Shown here: piece by piece, positions 50,827 through 59,251 of the stretch
Numbering within the stretch: position 1 is the first letter of the stretch
Layout: the number at the start of each line of letters is the position of its first letter
From: Arthrobacter sp. Soil762
Lineage (GTDB): Bacteria; Actinomycetota; Actinomycetes; Actinomycetales; Micrococcaceae
Assembly (NCBI RefSeq): GCF_001428335.1
Contig: NZ_LMSG01000012.1
Coordinates: 379,136-443,135 of the forward strand
Length of the DNA: 64,000 nucleotides
Direction of reading: 5' to 3'
The notes under the pieces: generated by a model
What the model was told of the DNA's origin: nothing
Database searches by the model: none
The model's input: only the letters and a program-made list of their open reading frames with translations
Translations under genes and position numbers: made by a program

Positions 50827-51020
50827 GATTCAATTAGAGCACTTGACACTGCCGTTCTCTAGGGACGGAACTACGGGCGCGGGCCGCCCCGGATCCGCCT
50901 GGTGGGCTCCGCCGGCATAGGCCACAAAATGGGTCAGTTGACCCATCCGCCTGGCCTTGGAGCCGGGCAGTCTGAAGTTGTCTCGAACAACGGACAACAG
51001 GACCAATAAAGGAGCAAACG
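50827..51020. promoter_or_regulatory. divergent regulatory region with an 18-bp palindrome
   Basis: ATGGGTCAGTTGACCCAT at 50929-50946 has perfect 8-bp arms around GT. It lies about midway between the LuxR-type gene and the SnoaL-like gene, so it is a likely target of that regulator. No coding frame was seen in the 194 bp. Confidence 0.6.
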
Positions 51021-51443
51021 ATGAGTGCAGACGCAATTGCCAAGTCAGTAGACGCCATGAACTCTCATGATGCGAAGGCCTTCGCCGCAACCTATGCCGC
51101 GGACGCGGTTGTCCACGACCCGCTCTACCCGCAGCCGTTGAAGGGGCGGGACGCCGTTGAGCAGGACATGGTGGAACTCCTGCGGGCCTTCCCGGACGTC
51201 AGTCTCACCGTGGGGCCCCTGTTCCAGGACGGCGGGACGTTCGCAGCCGAGTACACCCTGCGCGGGACGCATCAGGGACCGTTGGCATCGCCCGGCGGCG
51301 AGATTGCCGCCACCGGAAATTCCTTCATCAATAACGCGGCTGTCTTCTCGACGTTCAATGCTGACGGGGAAGTCACGGAGGAACGCCGCTACTACGATGC
51401 AGCCGGCATCATGGCGCAGCTTGGGGTGACCCCGGCACCCTGA
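51021..51443 (+). CDS. SnoaL-like / NTF2-fold protein
   Basis: The 140-residue protein has the SnoaL-type ester cyclase pattern: YAADAVVHDPLYPQPLKGRDAVEQDM, LLRAFPDVSLTVGPLFQDGG and FAAEYTLRGTHQGPLA. Such cone-shaped proteins act as small enzymes or binding proteins. No substrate is evident. AAAGGAG lies seven bases before the ATG. It is probably controlled by the divergent LuxR-type regulator. Confidence 0.85.
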   Translation: MSADAIAKSVDAMNSHDAKAFAATYAADAVVHDPLYPQPLKGRDAVEQDMVELLRAFPDVSLTVGPLFQDGGTFAAEYTLRGTHQGPLASPGGEIAATGNSFINNAAVFSTFNADGEVTEERRYYDAAGIMAQLGVTPAP

Positions 51444-51465
51444 GCCGGGGAGCGGTGGCTTAACC

Positions 51466-51509
51466 GTCCGTTCGCGCTCAACGAGGGGGCTCAGACAGCG
51501 CGAACGGAC
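51466..51509. terminator. bidirectional hairpin between the SnoaL-like and AMP-ligase genes
   Basis: GTCCGTTCGCGCT (51466-51478) and AGCGCGAACGGAC (51497-51509) form a perfect 13-bp stem with an 18-base loop, between genes that converge. Confidence 0.72.
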
Positions 51510-51540
51510 ACTTGCGGCCCCGGTTGTGGGACGCTGCGCG

Positions 51541-53217
51541 TCAGAGGCCCAGGCGGGCCACGGCTTCCTCGCGCATCTCCACTTTGCGGATCTTCCCGGA
51601 AACGGTCATGGGGAAGCTTTCGCGGACATCCACGTAGCGCGGGATCTTGTAGTGGGCCAGCTTCCCGCGGCAGAAGTCCGCGATTGAAGCAGCGTCCAGC
51701 GGTTCCGCGCCCGGCGTGAGGATGACGCAGGCCATGAGTTCCTCGCCGTACTTGGCATCGGGCACCCCGATCACCTGCACGTCCTGGATGGACGGGTGGC
51801 TGTACAGGAACTCCTCGATCTCGCGCGGGTAGATGTTTTCGCCGCCGCGGATCACCAGGTCCTTGATCCGGCCTTCGATCACTACGTAGCCCTCGTTGTC
51901 CATCCGGGCGAGGTCGCCGGTGTGCATCCAGCGGTCGGCGTCGATGGCTTCCGCGGTCTTGTCCGGCTGGTCCCAGTACCCGGCCATCACGGCGTAACCC
52001 CGGGTGCACAGCTCGCCGATCTCGCCGCGCTCCAGCACCTCGCCGGTGCCAGCGTCCACAATCTGGCTTTCAAGATTCGGCATGGTGCGGCCCACAGTCT
52101 CGGTGCGATGCTGCAGCGTGTCACCGTTCCGGGTCATGGTGGAAACCGGGGAGGTCTCGGTCATGCCGTAGCAGATGGCCACATCCACCATGTGCATCTC
52201 CGAGATCACCCGGTTCATCACATCGATGGGGCACACCGATCCCGCCATGACGCCTGTCCTGAGCGTGGCAAGGTCGTAGGAGGCAAAGTCCGGCAGCGCC
52301 AGCTCCGCGATGAACATGGTGGGCACGCCGTACAGCGATGTCCCGCCGAAATCCTGGACCGCTTCCAGCGCCGCCGCCGGCGTGAAACCGCGGCCGGGGA
52401 TGATGGTGGCCGCGCCGTGGCTGAGCGCGGCCAGGTTGCCGATCACCATCCCGAAGCAGTGGTAGAACGGCACCGGAATCACCACGCGGTCGTGTTCGGT
52501 GTAGCCCAGGAGCTCACCGATGGAGTAGCCGTTGTTCAGGATGTTGTGGTGCGTCAGGGTTGCGCCCTTGGGGAAGCCGGTGGTCCCGGAGGTGTACTGC
52601 AGGTTGATGGGATCGTGCGGGTCCAGGTCCGCCATGCGCGCCTTCAGGCCGGAATGGCCGACGGCGTCAGCCCGCTTGAGCAGCTCGGCGTAGGTCAGCT
52701 CCCCGTCACTTTGGGGGTCACCGGCGTCGAGCCCGTCCATGCCGTAATCCGGCAGGAACACCAGTTCCCGGAGGTCAGGACATCCGGCGAGCGCCAGGCG
52801 GGCCATCCCCACGTAGTCGCTGTTCCGGTCCGACGGTGCCGCCACCAGCATCCGCATGCTGTTCTGCTTCACCACAAACTCCAGCTCGTGACTGCGGTAG
52901 GCCGGGTTCACGTTGACCAGGATGGCACCGGCTTTGGCTGTGGCGTACTGCAGCAGCGTCCACTCGGCGCAGTTCGGGCTCCAGATGCCCACCCGGTCCC
53001 CCTTGGCCACCCCCGAGGCGAGCAGTGCACGCGCGAGGCGATCGACGTCGTCGTTCATTTTCGTGTAGCTCCAGCGGCGGGCGTCAGCGCCCGGGACCGG
53101 CGCGGCCTCGATCAGCGCGTCGTGGAAGGGGAACCGGGCCACCACCCGTTCAAAGTTCTGGCCGATGGTTTCGTCGAGGAGCGGGACGTCAGTGTCCCCG
53201 GCTGTGTAAGCGCGCAT
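51541..53217 (-). CDS. AMP-dependent acyl-CoA synthetase
   Basis: The 558-residue enzyme activates a carboxylic acid (probably a fatty or aromatic acid) to its CoA ester via an acyl-AMP. Motifs are YTSGTTGFPKGATLTHHN (ATP loop), YGMTETSPV, HTGDLARMDNEGYVVIEGRIKD and the C-terminal lysine in TVSGKIRKVEM. It resembles medium/long-chain FadD-like ligases. ATG 53217 follows TAGCGT by exactly six bases, so a leaderless mRNA is likely. Confidence 0.93.
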   Translation of the reverse strand: MRAYTAGDTDVPLLDETIGQNFERVVARFPFHDALIEAAPVPGADARRWSYTKMNDDVDRLARALLASGVAKGDRVGIWSPNCAEWTLLQYATAKAGAILVNVNPAYRSHELEFVVKQNSMRMLVAAPSDRNSDYVGMARLALAGCPDLRELVFLPDYGMDGLDAGDPQSDGELTYAELLKRADAVGHSGLKARMADLDPHDPINLQYTSGTTGFPKGATLTHHNILNNGYSIGELLGYTEHDRVVIPVPFYHCFGMVIGNLAALSHGAATIIPGRGFTPAAALEAVQDFGGTSLYGVPTMFIAELALPDFASYDLATLRTGVMAGSVCPIDVMNRVISEMHMVDVAICYGMTETSPVSTMTRNGDTLQHRTETVGRTMPNLESQIVDAGTGEVLERGEIGELCTRGYAVMAGYWDQPDKTAEAIDADRWMHTGDLARMDNEGYVVIEGRIKDLVIRGGENIYPREIEEFLYSHPSIQDVQVIGVPDAKYGEELMACVILTPGAEPLDAASIADFCRGKLAHYKIPRYVDVRESFPMTVSGKIRKVEMREEAVARLGL

Positions 53218-53332
53218 GCTGGCACGCTACCGCCTGGCCCCCGGCAATGAAAGCGCAAGAGAAGCGCAACAGGAGGGTGTCCGCGCGTAAACAGGGCGGG
53301 CGTGCATCCCGAGTCCCGATATTGTGAAATCC

Positions 53333-53611
53333 ATGAGTGCACCCATCGACCTGCAGGCCACGTTCATCCCCAACGACGGCGAGTTCTTCCGCGTGAAGCT
53401 CGCCCTGGAAATCGCCATCGACGAGGTGGTGAACGAACCCGGCTGCATCCGCTACGAGCTGACCGAAGCCACCGAAGAGAAGCTGGTCCTCACGGAACAG
53501 TGGAAATCCGAGGAACTGCTTGCGAAGCACTCCAAGGGCACCGCCGTCCAGGACCTGAACGAATCCCTCAGCGCGCTGCTGGCCGAGCCCGTGCTGCTGG
53601 AACGCCTGTAA
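53333..53611 (+). CDS. antibiotic biosynthesis monooxygenase (ABM) domain protein
   Basis: The 92-residue protein has the ferredoxin-like ABM fold pattern (FRVKLALEIAIDEVVNEPGCIRYELTEATEEKLVLTEQWKSEELLAKHSKGTAVQDL). Small ABM proteins are often quinol monooxygenases or have no known substrate. ATG 53333 is preferred, because TATTGT (53320-53325) lies seven bases before it with no ribosome binding site. The in-frame GTG 53324 overlaps that element. Confidence 0.85.
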   Translation: MSAPIDLQATFIPNDGEFFRVKLALEIAIDEVVNEPGCIRYELTEATEEKLVLTEQWKSEELLAKHSKGTAVQDLNESLSALLAEPVLLERL

Positions 53612-53625
53612 CCCTCGCTTTAACG

Positions 53626-53685
53626 ATCGACTGCTCCGTAAGTGCCGTTTTGAACGTTCAAAAGGGCCCTTACGGAGCAGTCGAT
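53626..53685. terminator. composite inverted repeat between ABM and thioredoxin genes
   Basis: Outer arms ATCGACTGCTCCGTAAG (53626-53642) and CTTACGGAGCAGTCGAT (53669-53685) are perfect over 17 bp. Inside lies a perfect 16-bp palindrome TTTTGAACGTTCAAAA (53648-53663). It separates genes that converge. Confidence 0.75.
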
Positions 53686-53697
53686 GTTGTTAAGCGC

Positions 53698-54141
53698 TTA
53701 CGCCTCGGGGATCTGTGAGCCGTCCTGCGGGCCGGCGCTCCTGGTGACGGCCGGGTTGCTTTCCGCGGCCGCTGCGGCTTCCGCCTGCGAGCGCGCCACA
53801 TGGGCGTGGACTTCGTCCATGTCCAGGGCCTTGACGGCGTCGATAACCTGCTCCAGCTGCTGGGCGTTCAGGGCACCGGGCTGGGAGAAGACCAGGACCT
53901 TTTCGCGGAACGCCATCAGGGTGGGGATGGACGTGATGCCGGCCTCGGCGGCGAGCTGCTGCTGGGCTTCAGTGTCCACCTTGGTGAAGGCGACGTCAGG
54001 GTACTTCTCGGAAACGGCACTGTACGTTGGCCCGAACTGCTTGCAGGGACCGCACCATTCAGCCCAGAAGTCCACCAGGACAATGTCGTTGCCTTCGATG
54101 GTCGATGCGAACTGTTCACCTGTGATATCTAGGGTAGCCAT
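53698..54141 (-). CDS. trxA: thioredoxin with C-terminal extension
   Basis: The 147-residue protein has the active site FWAEWCGPCKQFGP (about residues 23-36) and the cis-proline loop SIPTLMAF. The thioredoxin fold ends near residue 105. About 40 further residues, helical and alanine-rich, are unusual for TrxA and of unknown role. It reduces disulfides of target proteins and may serve a thioredoxin-coupled ArsC. ATG 54141 follows TACCGT by seven bases. Confidence 0.93.
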   Translation of the reverse strand: MATLDITGEQFASTIEGNDIVLVDFWAEWCGPCKQFGPTYSAVSEKYPDVAFTKVDTEAQQQLAAEAGITSIPTLMAFREKVLVFSQPGALNAQQLEQVIDAVKALDMDEVHAHVARSQAEAAAAAESNPAVTRSAGPQDGSQIPEA

Positions 54142-54302
54142 GCCTTCAACGGTACGCGAGGCGCAGGCGGATGTCCCAGCCGGGTGCGCCCTGTTCGCTC
54201 CCCGCGTCATCGGGAATATCCGTGGCGGGACCGTGTACACCGGGCACGGCGAGGCCTACCCTTGGGGTCATCAGCCGCCAACTGCCGCACACAGGAGGGT
54301 TC

Positions 54303-55256
54303 ATGGCCCAGGCTATCTCCACCCGGTCCCTCACTAAGAAATTCGGCCGGCGCGAGGTGCTCCACGGGGTGGATTTTGCCGTCGAAGCGGGCTCAGTGTT
54401 CGGCGTGATCGGCCCGAACGGCGCCGGCAAGACCACCACCATGCGCTGCCTCTTGGACATCATCCGCCCCACCTCCGGGGAGGTCAGGGTCCTGGGCAAG
54501 GACCCCCGTGCGGGCGGCCCGCAGCTCCGCCGCCGGATCGGTTACCTTCCGGGCGAGCTGTTCCTGGAGGGCCGCGTCACGGGGCGGACGCTCCTGGCCC
54601 ACTACCAGGCCATCAGCGGCCCGGTGGCGCCGGGCAGGATCGACGCGCTGGCCGAACGGCTGGGCCTGGACCTGGACAGCCACACCCGCAAGCTGTCCAA
54701 GGGCAACAAGCAGAAGCTCGGCCTGGTCCAGGCGTTTATGCACGATCCCGAGCTCCTGGTCCTCGATGAGCCCACCAGCGGCCTGGACCCCCTGGTGCAG
54801 CAGGAATTCCACGCCATGATGCGGGAAGCGCAGCACAAAGGCCAGACCATCTTCCTCAGCTCCCACGTCCTCAGCGAGGTCCAGCAGACCGCTGACACCG
54901 TGGCGATTCTCCGGGACGGCAGGATCATCGCCGTCGAGTCAGTGAGCGGGCTTCGGGAAGGTGCGGTACGGCGGGTCCGGTTCACTGCGAACGGAACAAC
55001 AGCGCACGACGCCGGCGCGCTGCTGGGTGGGGTGCCCGGCGTCGGGCACGTTGAGGTGCTGGAGTCCGGCGGCAGCATCACCCTTTCGGCGACCGTGGAG
55101 GGGGCCATCCAGCCGCTGGTCAGGGCCCTGGGCACCCTGGAGCTGACCGACCTGGTGCTGGAGGAACCGGATCTTGAGGAGTCGGTGCTGAAGATGTACT
55201 CAAGTCCGGCAGACACCGGCCCCGCAGACGCCGGACAGCGGGAGGCCGCGCGATGA
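54303..55256 (+). CDS. ABC transporter ATP-binding protein
   Basis: The 317-residue ATPase has Walker A GPNGAGKTT, LSKGNKQKLGLVQAF as the signature (a K replaces the usual second G of LSGGQ), Walker B LLVLDEPTSGLD and LSSHVLSEVQ. The C-terminus has an extra domain (about 215-300). It pairs with the overlapping permease gene. AGGAGG lies six bases before ATG 54303. Substrate unknown. Confidence 0.93.
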   Translation: MAQAISTRSLTKKFGRREVLHGVDFAVEAGSVFGVIGPNGAGKTTTMRCLLDIIRPTSGEVRVLGKDPRAGGPQLRRRIGYLPGELFLEGRVTGRTLLAHYQAISGPVAPGRIDALAERLGLDLDSHTRKLSKGNKQKLGLVQAFMHDPELLVLDEPTSGLDPLVQQEFHAMMREAQHKGQTIFLSSHVLSEVQQTADTVAILRDGRIIAVESVSGLREGAVRRVRFTANGTTAHDAGALLGGVPGVGHVEVLESGGSITLSATVEGAIQPLVRALGTLELTDLVLEEPDLEESVLKMYSSPADTGPADAGQREAAR

Positions 55257-56053
55257 GCACCACACTCCCGCTGTTCCGCCGGGCCTTCTTTGATTCCTGG
55301 CGCTCCACGGCGGCGTGGGCCGCGGGCCTGGCCGCCGCCACGTTCCTCTACTTGCCGCTGTACCCGTCCCTCGGCGGGAGCGCGCAGATGCAGGACATGA
55401 TCGATGCCCTCCCGGCCGAGATGACCAAGGCGCTGAACTACGACCAGATCGCCACCGGTCCCGGGTACACCCAGGCCACGCTGTTCGGGCTGATCGGCTT
55501 CCTGCTGATGACCATCGCTTCCGTGGGATGGGGTGCGGCTGCGGTGGGTGGCGACGAGGAATCCGGCCAGCTGGAGCTGACCCTCGCCCACGGGGTGACC
55601 CGCGTCCAGGTGGTGCTGGAACGAGCGCTGTCCCTGTTCCTGCGGGTAGTGCTGCTCGCGGCCCTGGTCTTTGTGCTGGTCCGGCTGCTCAATGATTCCG
55701 CCCAGCTTAATATCCGGCCCGAGAACCTCTTCGGCGCAGCGGTGCTGTTTGCCGGGCTGGCACTGCTGAGCGGAACGGCCGCGCTCTGCGCCGGGGCTGT
55801 GTCCGGCAGGCGGACGTACGGGCTGGCCGCGGGCGCGGCCGTCGGCGTTCTTGGTTACGTCTTCAACGCCGTCGGCCGGCAGAGCGAGGACGTGGAGTGG
55901 CTGCTGGACCTGAGCGCGTACCACTGGGCTTACGGAAATTCCCCGGTGGCCAACGGCGCGGAGTGGGCCGCGGCCGGGTGGCTCTGGGGAATTTCGGCGG
56001 CGCTGGTGGCCGGGGCCGCGTTCGCGGTGAACAGGCGCGACGTCGGCACGTAG
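55253..56053 (+). CDS. ABC transporter permease subunit
   Basis: The 266-residue membrane protein has about six hydrophobic helices, with conserved features such as MTKALNYDQIATGPGYTQATLFGLIGFLLMTIASVGWG and ESGQLELTLAHGVTRVQVVLERAL, typical of exporter permeases partnered with this ATPase type. Its ATG overlaps the ATPase stop (ATGA). Confidence 0.9.
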   Translation: MSTTLPLFRRAFFDSWRSTAAWAAGLAAATFLYLPLYPSLGGSAQMQDMIDALPAEMTKALNYDQIATGPGYTQATLFGLIGFLLMTIASVGWGAAAVGGDEESGQLELTLAHGVTRVQVVLERALSLFLRVVLLAALVFVLVRLLNDSAQLNIRPENLFGAAVLFAGLALLSGTAALCAGAVSGRRTYGLAAGAAVGVLGYVFNAVGRQSEDVEWLLDLSAYHWAYGNSPVANGAEWAAAGWLWGISAALVAGAAFAVNRRDVGT

Positions 56054-56071
56054 CTTCCGGGTGACCGGCGC

Positions 56072-56641
56072 TTAGGCCTTGGTTTCCCGGGTGAGGCTGT
56101 CCCAAAGGTGCGGCGCCGGCGTCCGGCTGCCGGGCAGGGCGTTGGTCTCACGCCATTCGTGGATCCACTCGGGCAGCACCAGGTCCGCCGGGGGCTGTCC
56201 GAATTCGCGCAGGATCTCCTCCTGGCTGACCGGCCTGCCCTTGGTGACCAGGCGGGTGGCGATGTAGGCACGCGCGTAAATCTCGCCGTCGGACACCATG
56301 CGCTGCTCAAAGTAGATGGCCTTGGCATCCAGGCCGATGATCTTTGTTTCGATGGTGTACTGCTGCCACAGCTGCAGCGACTTCCGGAAGGCGATGGTCT
56401 CCCCGGCCGCCACCGGGCTCCAGCCGCGCCGGCGCATGGTCTTCCATACGCCGCTGCGGACCATCAGGTCGAAGCGGCCCAGGTCCATGAGGGAAAAGTA
56501 CATGCCGTTGTTGATGTGCATGGCGATGTCGATGTCGGTGGGCAGGACGCGCAGCGGCAGGGACGAAGCGTCCCAGATGGTCAGTGCGGAGCGGCGGGCG
56601 GACGTGAACAGCATCAGGAGGGTTCGCAGAAGCAGGTGCAT
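56072..56641 (-). CDS. acyl-CoA thioesterase-like hot-dog protein
   Basis: The 189-residue protein has the 4-hydroxybenzoyl-CoA thioesterase/FatB-like pattern VLPTDIDIAMHINNGMYFSLMDLGRFDLMVRSG and IETKIIGLDAKAIYFEQRMV. It probably hydrolyses acyl-CoA or acts on a related thioester. ATG 56641 is preceded at six bases by TAACAT (56648-56653), a leaderless arrangement. Confidence 0.88.
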   Translation of the reverse strand: MHLLLRTLLMLFTSARRSALTIWDASSLPLRVLPTDIDIAMHINNGMYFSLMDLGRFDLMVRSGVWKTMRRRGWSPVAAGETIAFRKSLQLWQQYTIETKIIGLDAKAIYFEQRMVSDGEIYARAYIATRLVTKGRPVSQEEILREFGQPPADLVLPEWIHEWRETNALPGSRTPAPHLWDSLTRETKA

Positions 56642-56647
56642 CCTCCA

Positions 56648-56677
56648 ATGTTACCCATCAGTAACTTGCTGGCAAGT
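56648..56677. promoter_or_regulatory. paired palindromes in the thioesterase/channel divergent region
   Basis: GTTAC (56650-56654) and GTAAC (56661-56665) form one inverted repeat overlapping the thioesterase -10. ACTTGCTGGCAAGT (56664-56677), with 6-bp arms, forms a second that overlaps it by two bases. They suggest a regulator of the thioesterase gene. None is encoded nearby. Confidence 0.42.
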
Positions 56678-56711
56678 CCGTAGGTCCGGCCCGCCACGTA
56701 GGATGTGGCGC

Positions 56712-57345
56712 ATGACGCAACAACGCTACCGGGACCTCGCCGAGTGGCCCCTGATGGGGACTGCACTGGTTTTCCTGGCGGCGTATGCGTGGCAGGTGAT
56801 TGGCCGCGTCGACGGCAGCGGCGCGGAATGGCTGGAGACGGTGCTTTGGCTGACGTGGGGTATTTTCGCCGCTGCGCCTGCTCCGGCTGGTCACGCTGCT
56901 TTCGGTGCTGCACAGGACCATCGGCGAGACCCTCAGAGGCCGGGTGGTCACGTACGTGGCGGGATCGGCGGCGCTCCTGGTATTTGTGGGCGCGCTGGCG
57001 GCACTGGACGTTGAACAGTCGGCCCCGGACGCCAAGATCCTGACGTTCGGCGACGCTCTCTGGTGGGCCATCACCACCATCACCACGGTGGGTTACGGCG
57101 ACATGTACCCCGTGACGCCGATCGGCCGGTTGGTGGCCTCGGCGCTGATGATGAGCGGCATTGCCGTGCTGGGTGTGGTCACCGCGTCCATCGCCTCCTG
57201 GCTTGTCCAGCGTGTAGAGGAGTCCACGGAAGCTGCCGCGGAGTCCGTGGAGGAACCCTTGCGGGCAGAGCTCGCCGGCCTGGCCACGGAGATCGCTGCG
57301 CTGCGGCGCCAAGTGGCCGAGCTCAAGGACCGCCCCTCGTTGTAG
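56712..57345 (+). pseudogene. potassium channel family protein, internally deleted and frameshifted
   Basis: Frame A from ATG 56712 gives a normal first helix (LAEWPLMGTALVFLAAYAWQVIGRV) through WGIFAA near 56870, then becomes an alanine/proline-rich shadow. Frame B begins there with PLRLLRLVTLLSVLHRTIGETLRGRV and continues through the pore motif TTITTVGYGDMYPVTP to the stop at 57345. The helices expected between WGIFAA and PLRLLRLV are missing and the reading frame shifts at the junction, so a deletion has broken the gene. ATG 56905 could still express the pore half alone. Confidence 0.8.
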
Positions 57346-57718
57346 GAATGTCCCGGTAGAAATGTCCAGCGGGGCAGGCGGCTGGACACCGAGTAGTCGC
57401 CGCCGCGGGGCCAAGTATTCGGCGGAAAAATTCAGGTAACGCCTACTCGTGCAGTGCCTGGCGCAGCTTCCTAGACTCGAAATTCCTAGGGCCAAACAAA
57501 GTTGCCGGCGCATCCTCCGAGCTGGGGTGGATGATGCCGCTTCATAGCGGGGCATCCGTATCTTCTGGGTATGCGGGCGCTCCCATCATGCGCGCTTTCC
57601 GTGCGCGGTTCCGTCATAGACCGGCACCGCGCAGCGCATCACTCCTCGATCCGTCCTGCATTGGAACTCGCGGCACCACTGCCGCCCTGTTGCCGGACCG
57701 ACCTGCGATGGGCCACCC
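57346..57718 (+). promoter_or_regulatory. long leader upstream of the LysM gene
   Basis: The 373 bp before the LysM gene contain no convincing gene but several GC-rich potential stems and AT-rich segments (for example GGCGGAAAAATTCAGGTAACG near 57421). Actinobacterial genes for secreted wall-acting LysM proteins sometimes carry a c-di-AMP (ydaO-type) riboswitch. I could not match the conserved core by eye, so this is only a candidate. Confidence 0.35.
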
Positions 57719-58711
57719 ATGTTCCAGTTGACCGCACCTGTTCCCGAACCACCCCGCCGTAATTTCGAAACCGATGTCCCGCGGGCCGACCTCCTGACAC
57801 CGGGACGCCGGCCGATCAGCAACAAGCTGTGGGCCGGCATGGCCACCGCCGCCGTGATTTCCGCCTTCGGAGTCGGCGCACTGGCCGGCCCCGTCCCAGC
57901 GGCAAAGTTGTCAGCGCCGGCGGAGGCCATCACGACGGCGGCGGCGCCAGTTGTGCGCGTTGCCCGGCCTTTGGCCGCGGTGCCGTTGGATGCGCCCTAT
58001 GTTGGGTCCGTTGAGTTTGGCAGTGCGGGAGCTGGCACTGCGCAGCCGGAGGTCGCAGCTGCAGTGCCTGCGGCGCCGGCAGAGGCTCCCCCGCCACCAG
58101 CTCCCGAACCTGCTCCGGCACCCGCGGGCGACCCCAACCTCTACACAGTGGTTCCCGGCGACACAGTGGGTGGGATCGCGGCCAGGTACGGGGTTGACAC
58201 AAACGCGATGCTGGCCGCCAACGGGCTGGGCTATTACAGCATCATCGTCCCGGGCCAGACGCTGAAACTGACGGGACCCGCCGTCGAGGTTTCCGCGTCC
58301 GCTCCGGCTGCGGCCGCCGCTGCACCCGCTGCTGGATCACCGGCCTACATCCCCGCCCCGGCGCCGGTCCAGGCCGCGCCCGCTGTCCGCACCATCTATG
58401 TCGCGGGCGCTGGCGGACAGGCCATGGTGGACGCGTGCATCGGGCCGATCCACTACACACCCAATGACGGCTATTCGCTGTTCATCACGGAGCACGACTT
58501 CTGCGGCGGGTGGGCGCGCTTCTCCGGCATCGGCGTGGGCGAGACCGTCAGCATTCCGGGTTACGGGACATACACGGCGACAGCCAGGGGCCAGGTCCCC
58601 AACCCGGGAACCACCAACGATGTCATCGCTGTATTCGGCGGATTCCCCCGGGCCATCCTGCAGACGTGCATCCCGGGGACCAACCAGATGCTCCTGATCG
58701 CCCTGAACTAG
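57719..58711 (+). CDS. secreted LysM-domain protein
   Basis: The 330-residue protein has a hydrophobic segment (about residues 38-58) that serves as signal or anchor, an Ala/Pro-rich linker, one LysM domain (about 140-182: YTVVPGDTVGGIAARYGVDTNAMLAANGL) and a C-terminal domain (about 230-330) with two or three cysteines (DACIGPIHY, DFCGGWARF, LQTCIPG). LysM binds peptidoglycan. The C-terminal domain is of unknown function. The start is uncertain: GATGGG lies seven bases upstream of ATG 57719. Confidence 0.87.
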   Translation: MFQLTAPVPEPPRRNFETDVPRADLLTPGRRPISNKLWAGMATAAVISAFGVGALAGPVPAAKLSAPAEAITTAAAPVVRVARPLAAVPLDAPYVGSVEFGSAGAGTAQPEVAAAVPAAPAEAPPPPAPEPAPAPAGDPNLYTVVPGDTVGGIAARYGVDTNAMLAANGLGYYSIIVPGQTLKLTGPAVEVSASAPAAAAAAPAAGSPAYIPAPAPVQAAPAVRTIYVAGAGGQAMVDACIGPIHYTPNDGYSLFITEHDFCGGWARFSGIGVGETVSIPGYGTYTATARGQVPNPGTTNDVIAVFGGFPRAILQTCIPGTNQMLLIALN

Positions 58712-58753
58712 GCTCTGGTCCGGCCGGGTTTTCGCGGTCCAGGGTTTCCAAAG

Positions 58754-58798
58754 CTTGTTCGCGGTTCCGAACCTTTCAGGTAAGGAGCCGCGAACAAG
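58754..58798. terminator. bidirectional hairpin between the LysM and CBS genes
   Basis: CTTGTTCGCGG (58754-58764) and CCGCGAACAAG (58788-58798) pair perfectly. One G-T wobble and three more pairs extend the stem to 15 bp. It separates genes that converge. Confidence 0.7.
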
Positions 58799-58819
58799 GC
58801 CATGCGGGAATTAGTCAGA

Positions 58820-59251
58820 CTATGCAGGCATAGGGTGGCGTTCCGAGATGTGCTCCACCAGTTCGCCCACTCGCTCCTCGGAGTAGTTCCGCGCAATGTC
58901 GCCCTGGCTGATGATGCCGACCATCCTGTGGTCGACGATGACCGGGAGGCGCCTGACCTGGTACCTCTCCATGATTTCGATGGCTGCGTCAACGCTGGCG
59001 TCGGCATCCACCCAGTAGGGCTTGCCGGCGGCCAGTTCGCTGGCCAACATCTCGCGGGGATCACGGCCGGCAGCAACGCACCTGAGCACGATGTCGCGGT
59101 CGGTGATCATGCCCTTCAACTTGCCGTCATCGCCGCAGATCGGCAGCGATCCACAATCCAGATCCAACATCATCCGGGCGGCATCTGCGAGGGACTGATG
59201 CTCCTTAATACACTGTGCATCCGTGGTCATAAATTCACGTACAACGCTCAT
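58820..59251 (-). CDS. CBS-domain pair protein
   Basis: The 143-residue protein consists of two CBS motifs (about residues 8-65: CIKEHQSLADAARMMLDLDCGSLPICGDDGKLKGMITDRDIV; 75-135: YWVDADASVDAAIEIMERYQVRRLPVIVDHRMVGIISQGDIA). CBS pairs bind adenine nucleotides and sense energy state. The partner protein is unknown. AAGGAGA lies six bases before the ATG. Confidence 0.92.
   Translation of the reverse strand: MSVVREFMTTDAQCIKEHQSLADAARMMLDLDCGSLPICGDDGKLKGMITDRDIVLRCVAAGRDPREMLASELAAGKPYWVDADASVDAAIEIMERYQVRRLPVIVDHRMVGIISQGDIARNYSEERVGELVEHISERHPMPA

Noticed and set aside
57421..57718. A confident c-di-AMP riboswitch call
   Set aside because: Some segments are suggestive, but the conserved core could not be matched by eye. 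It is reported only as a candidate leader.
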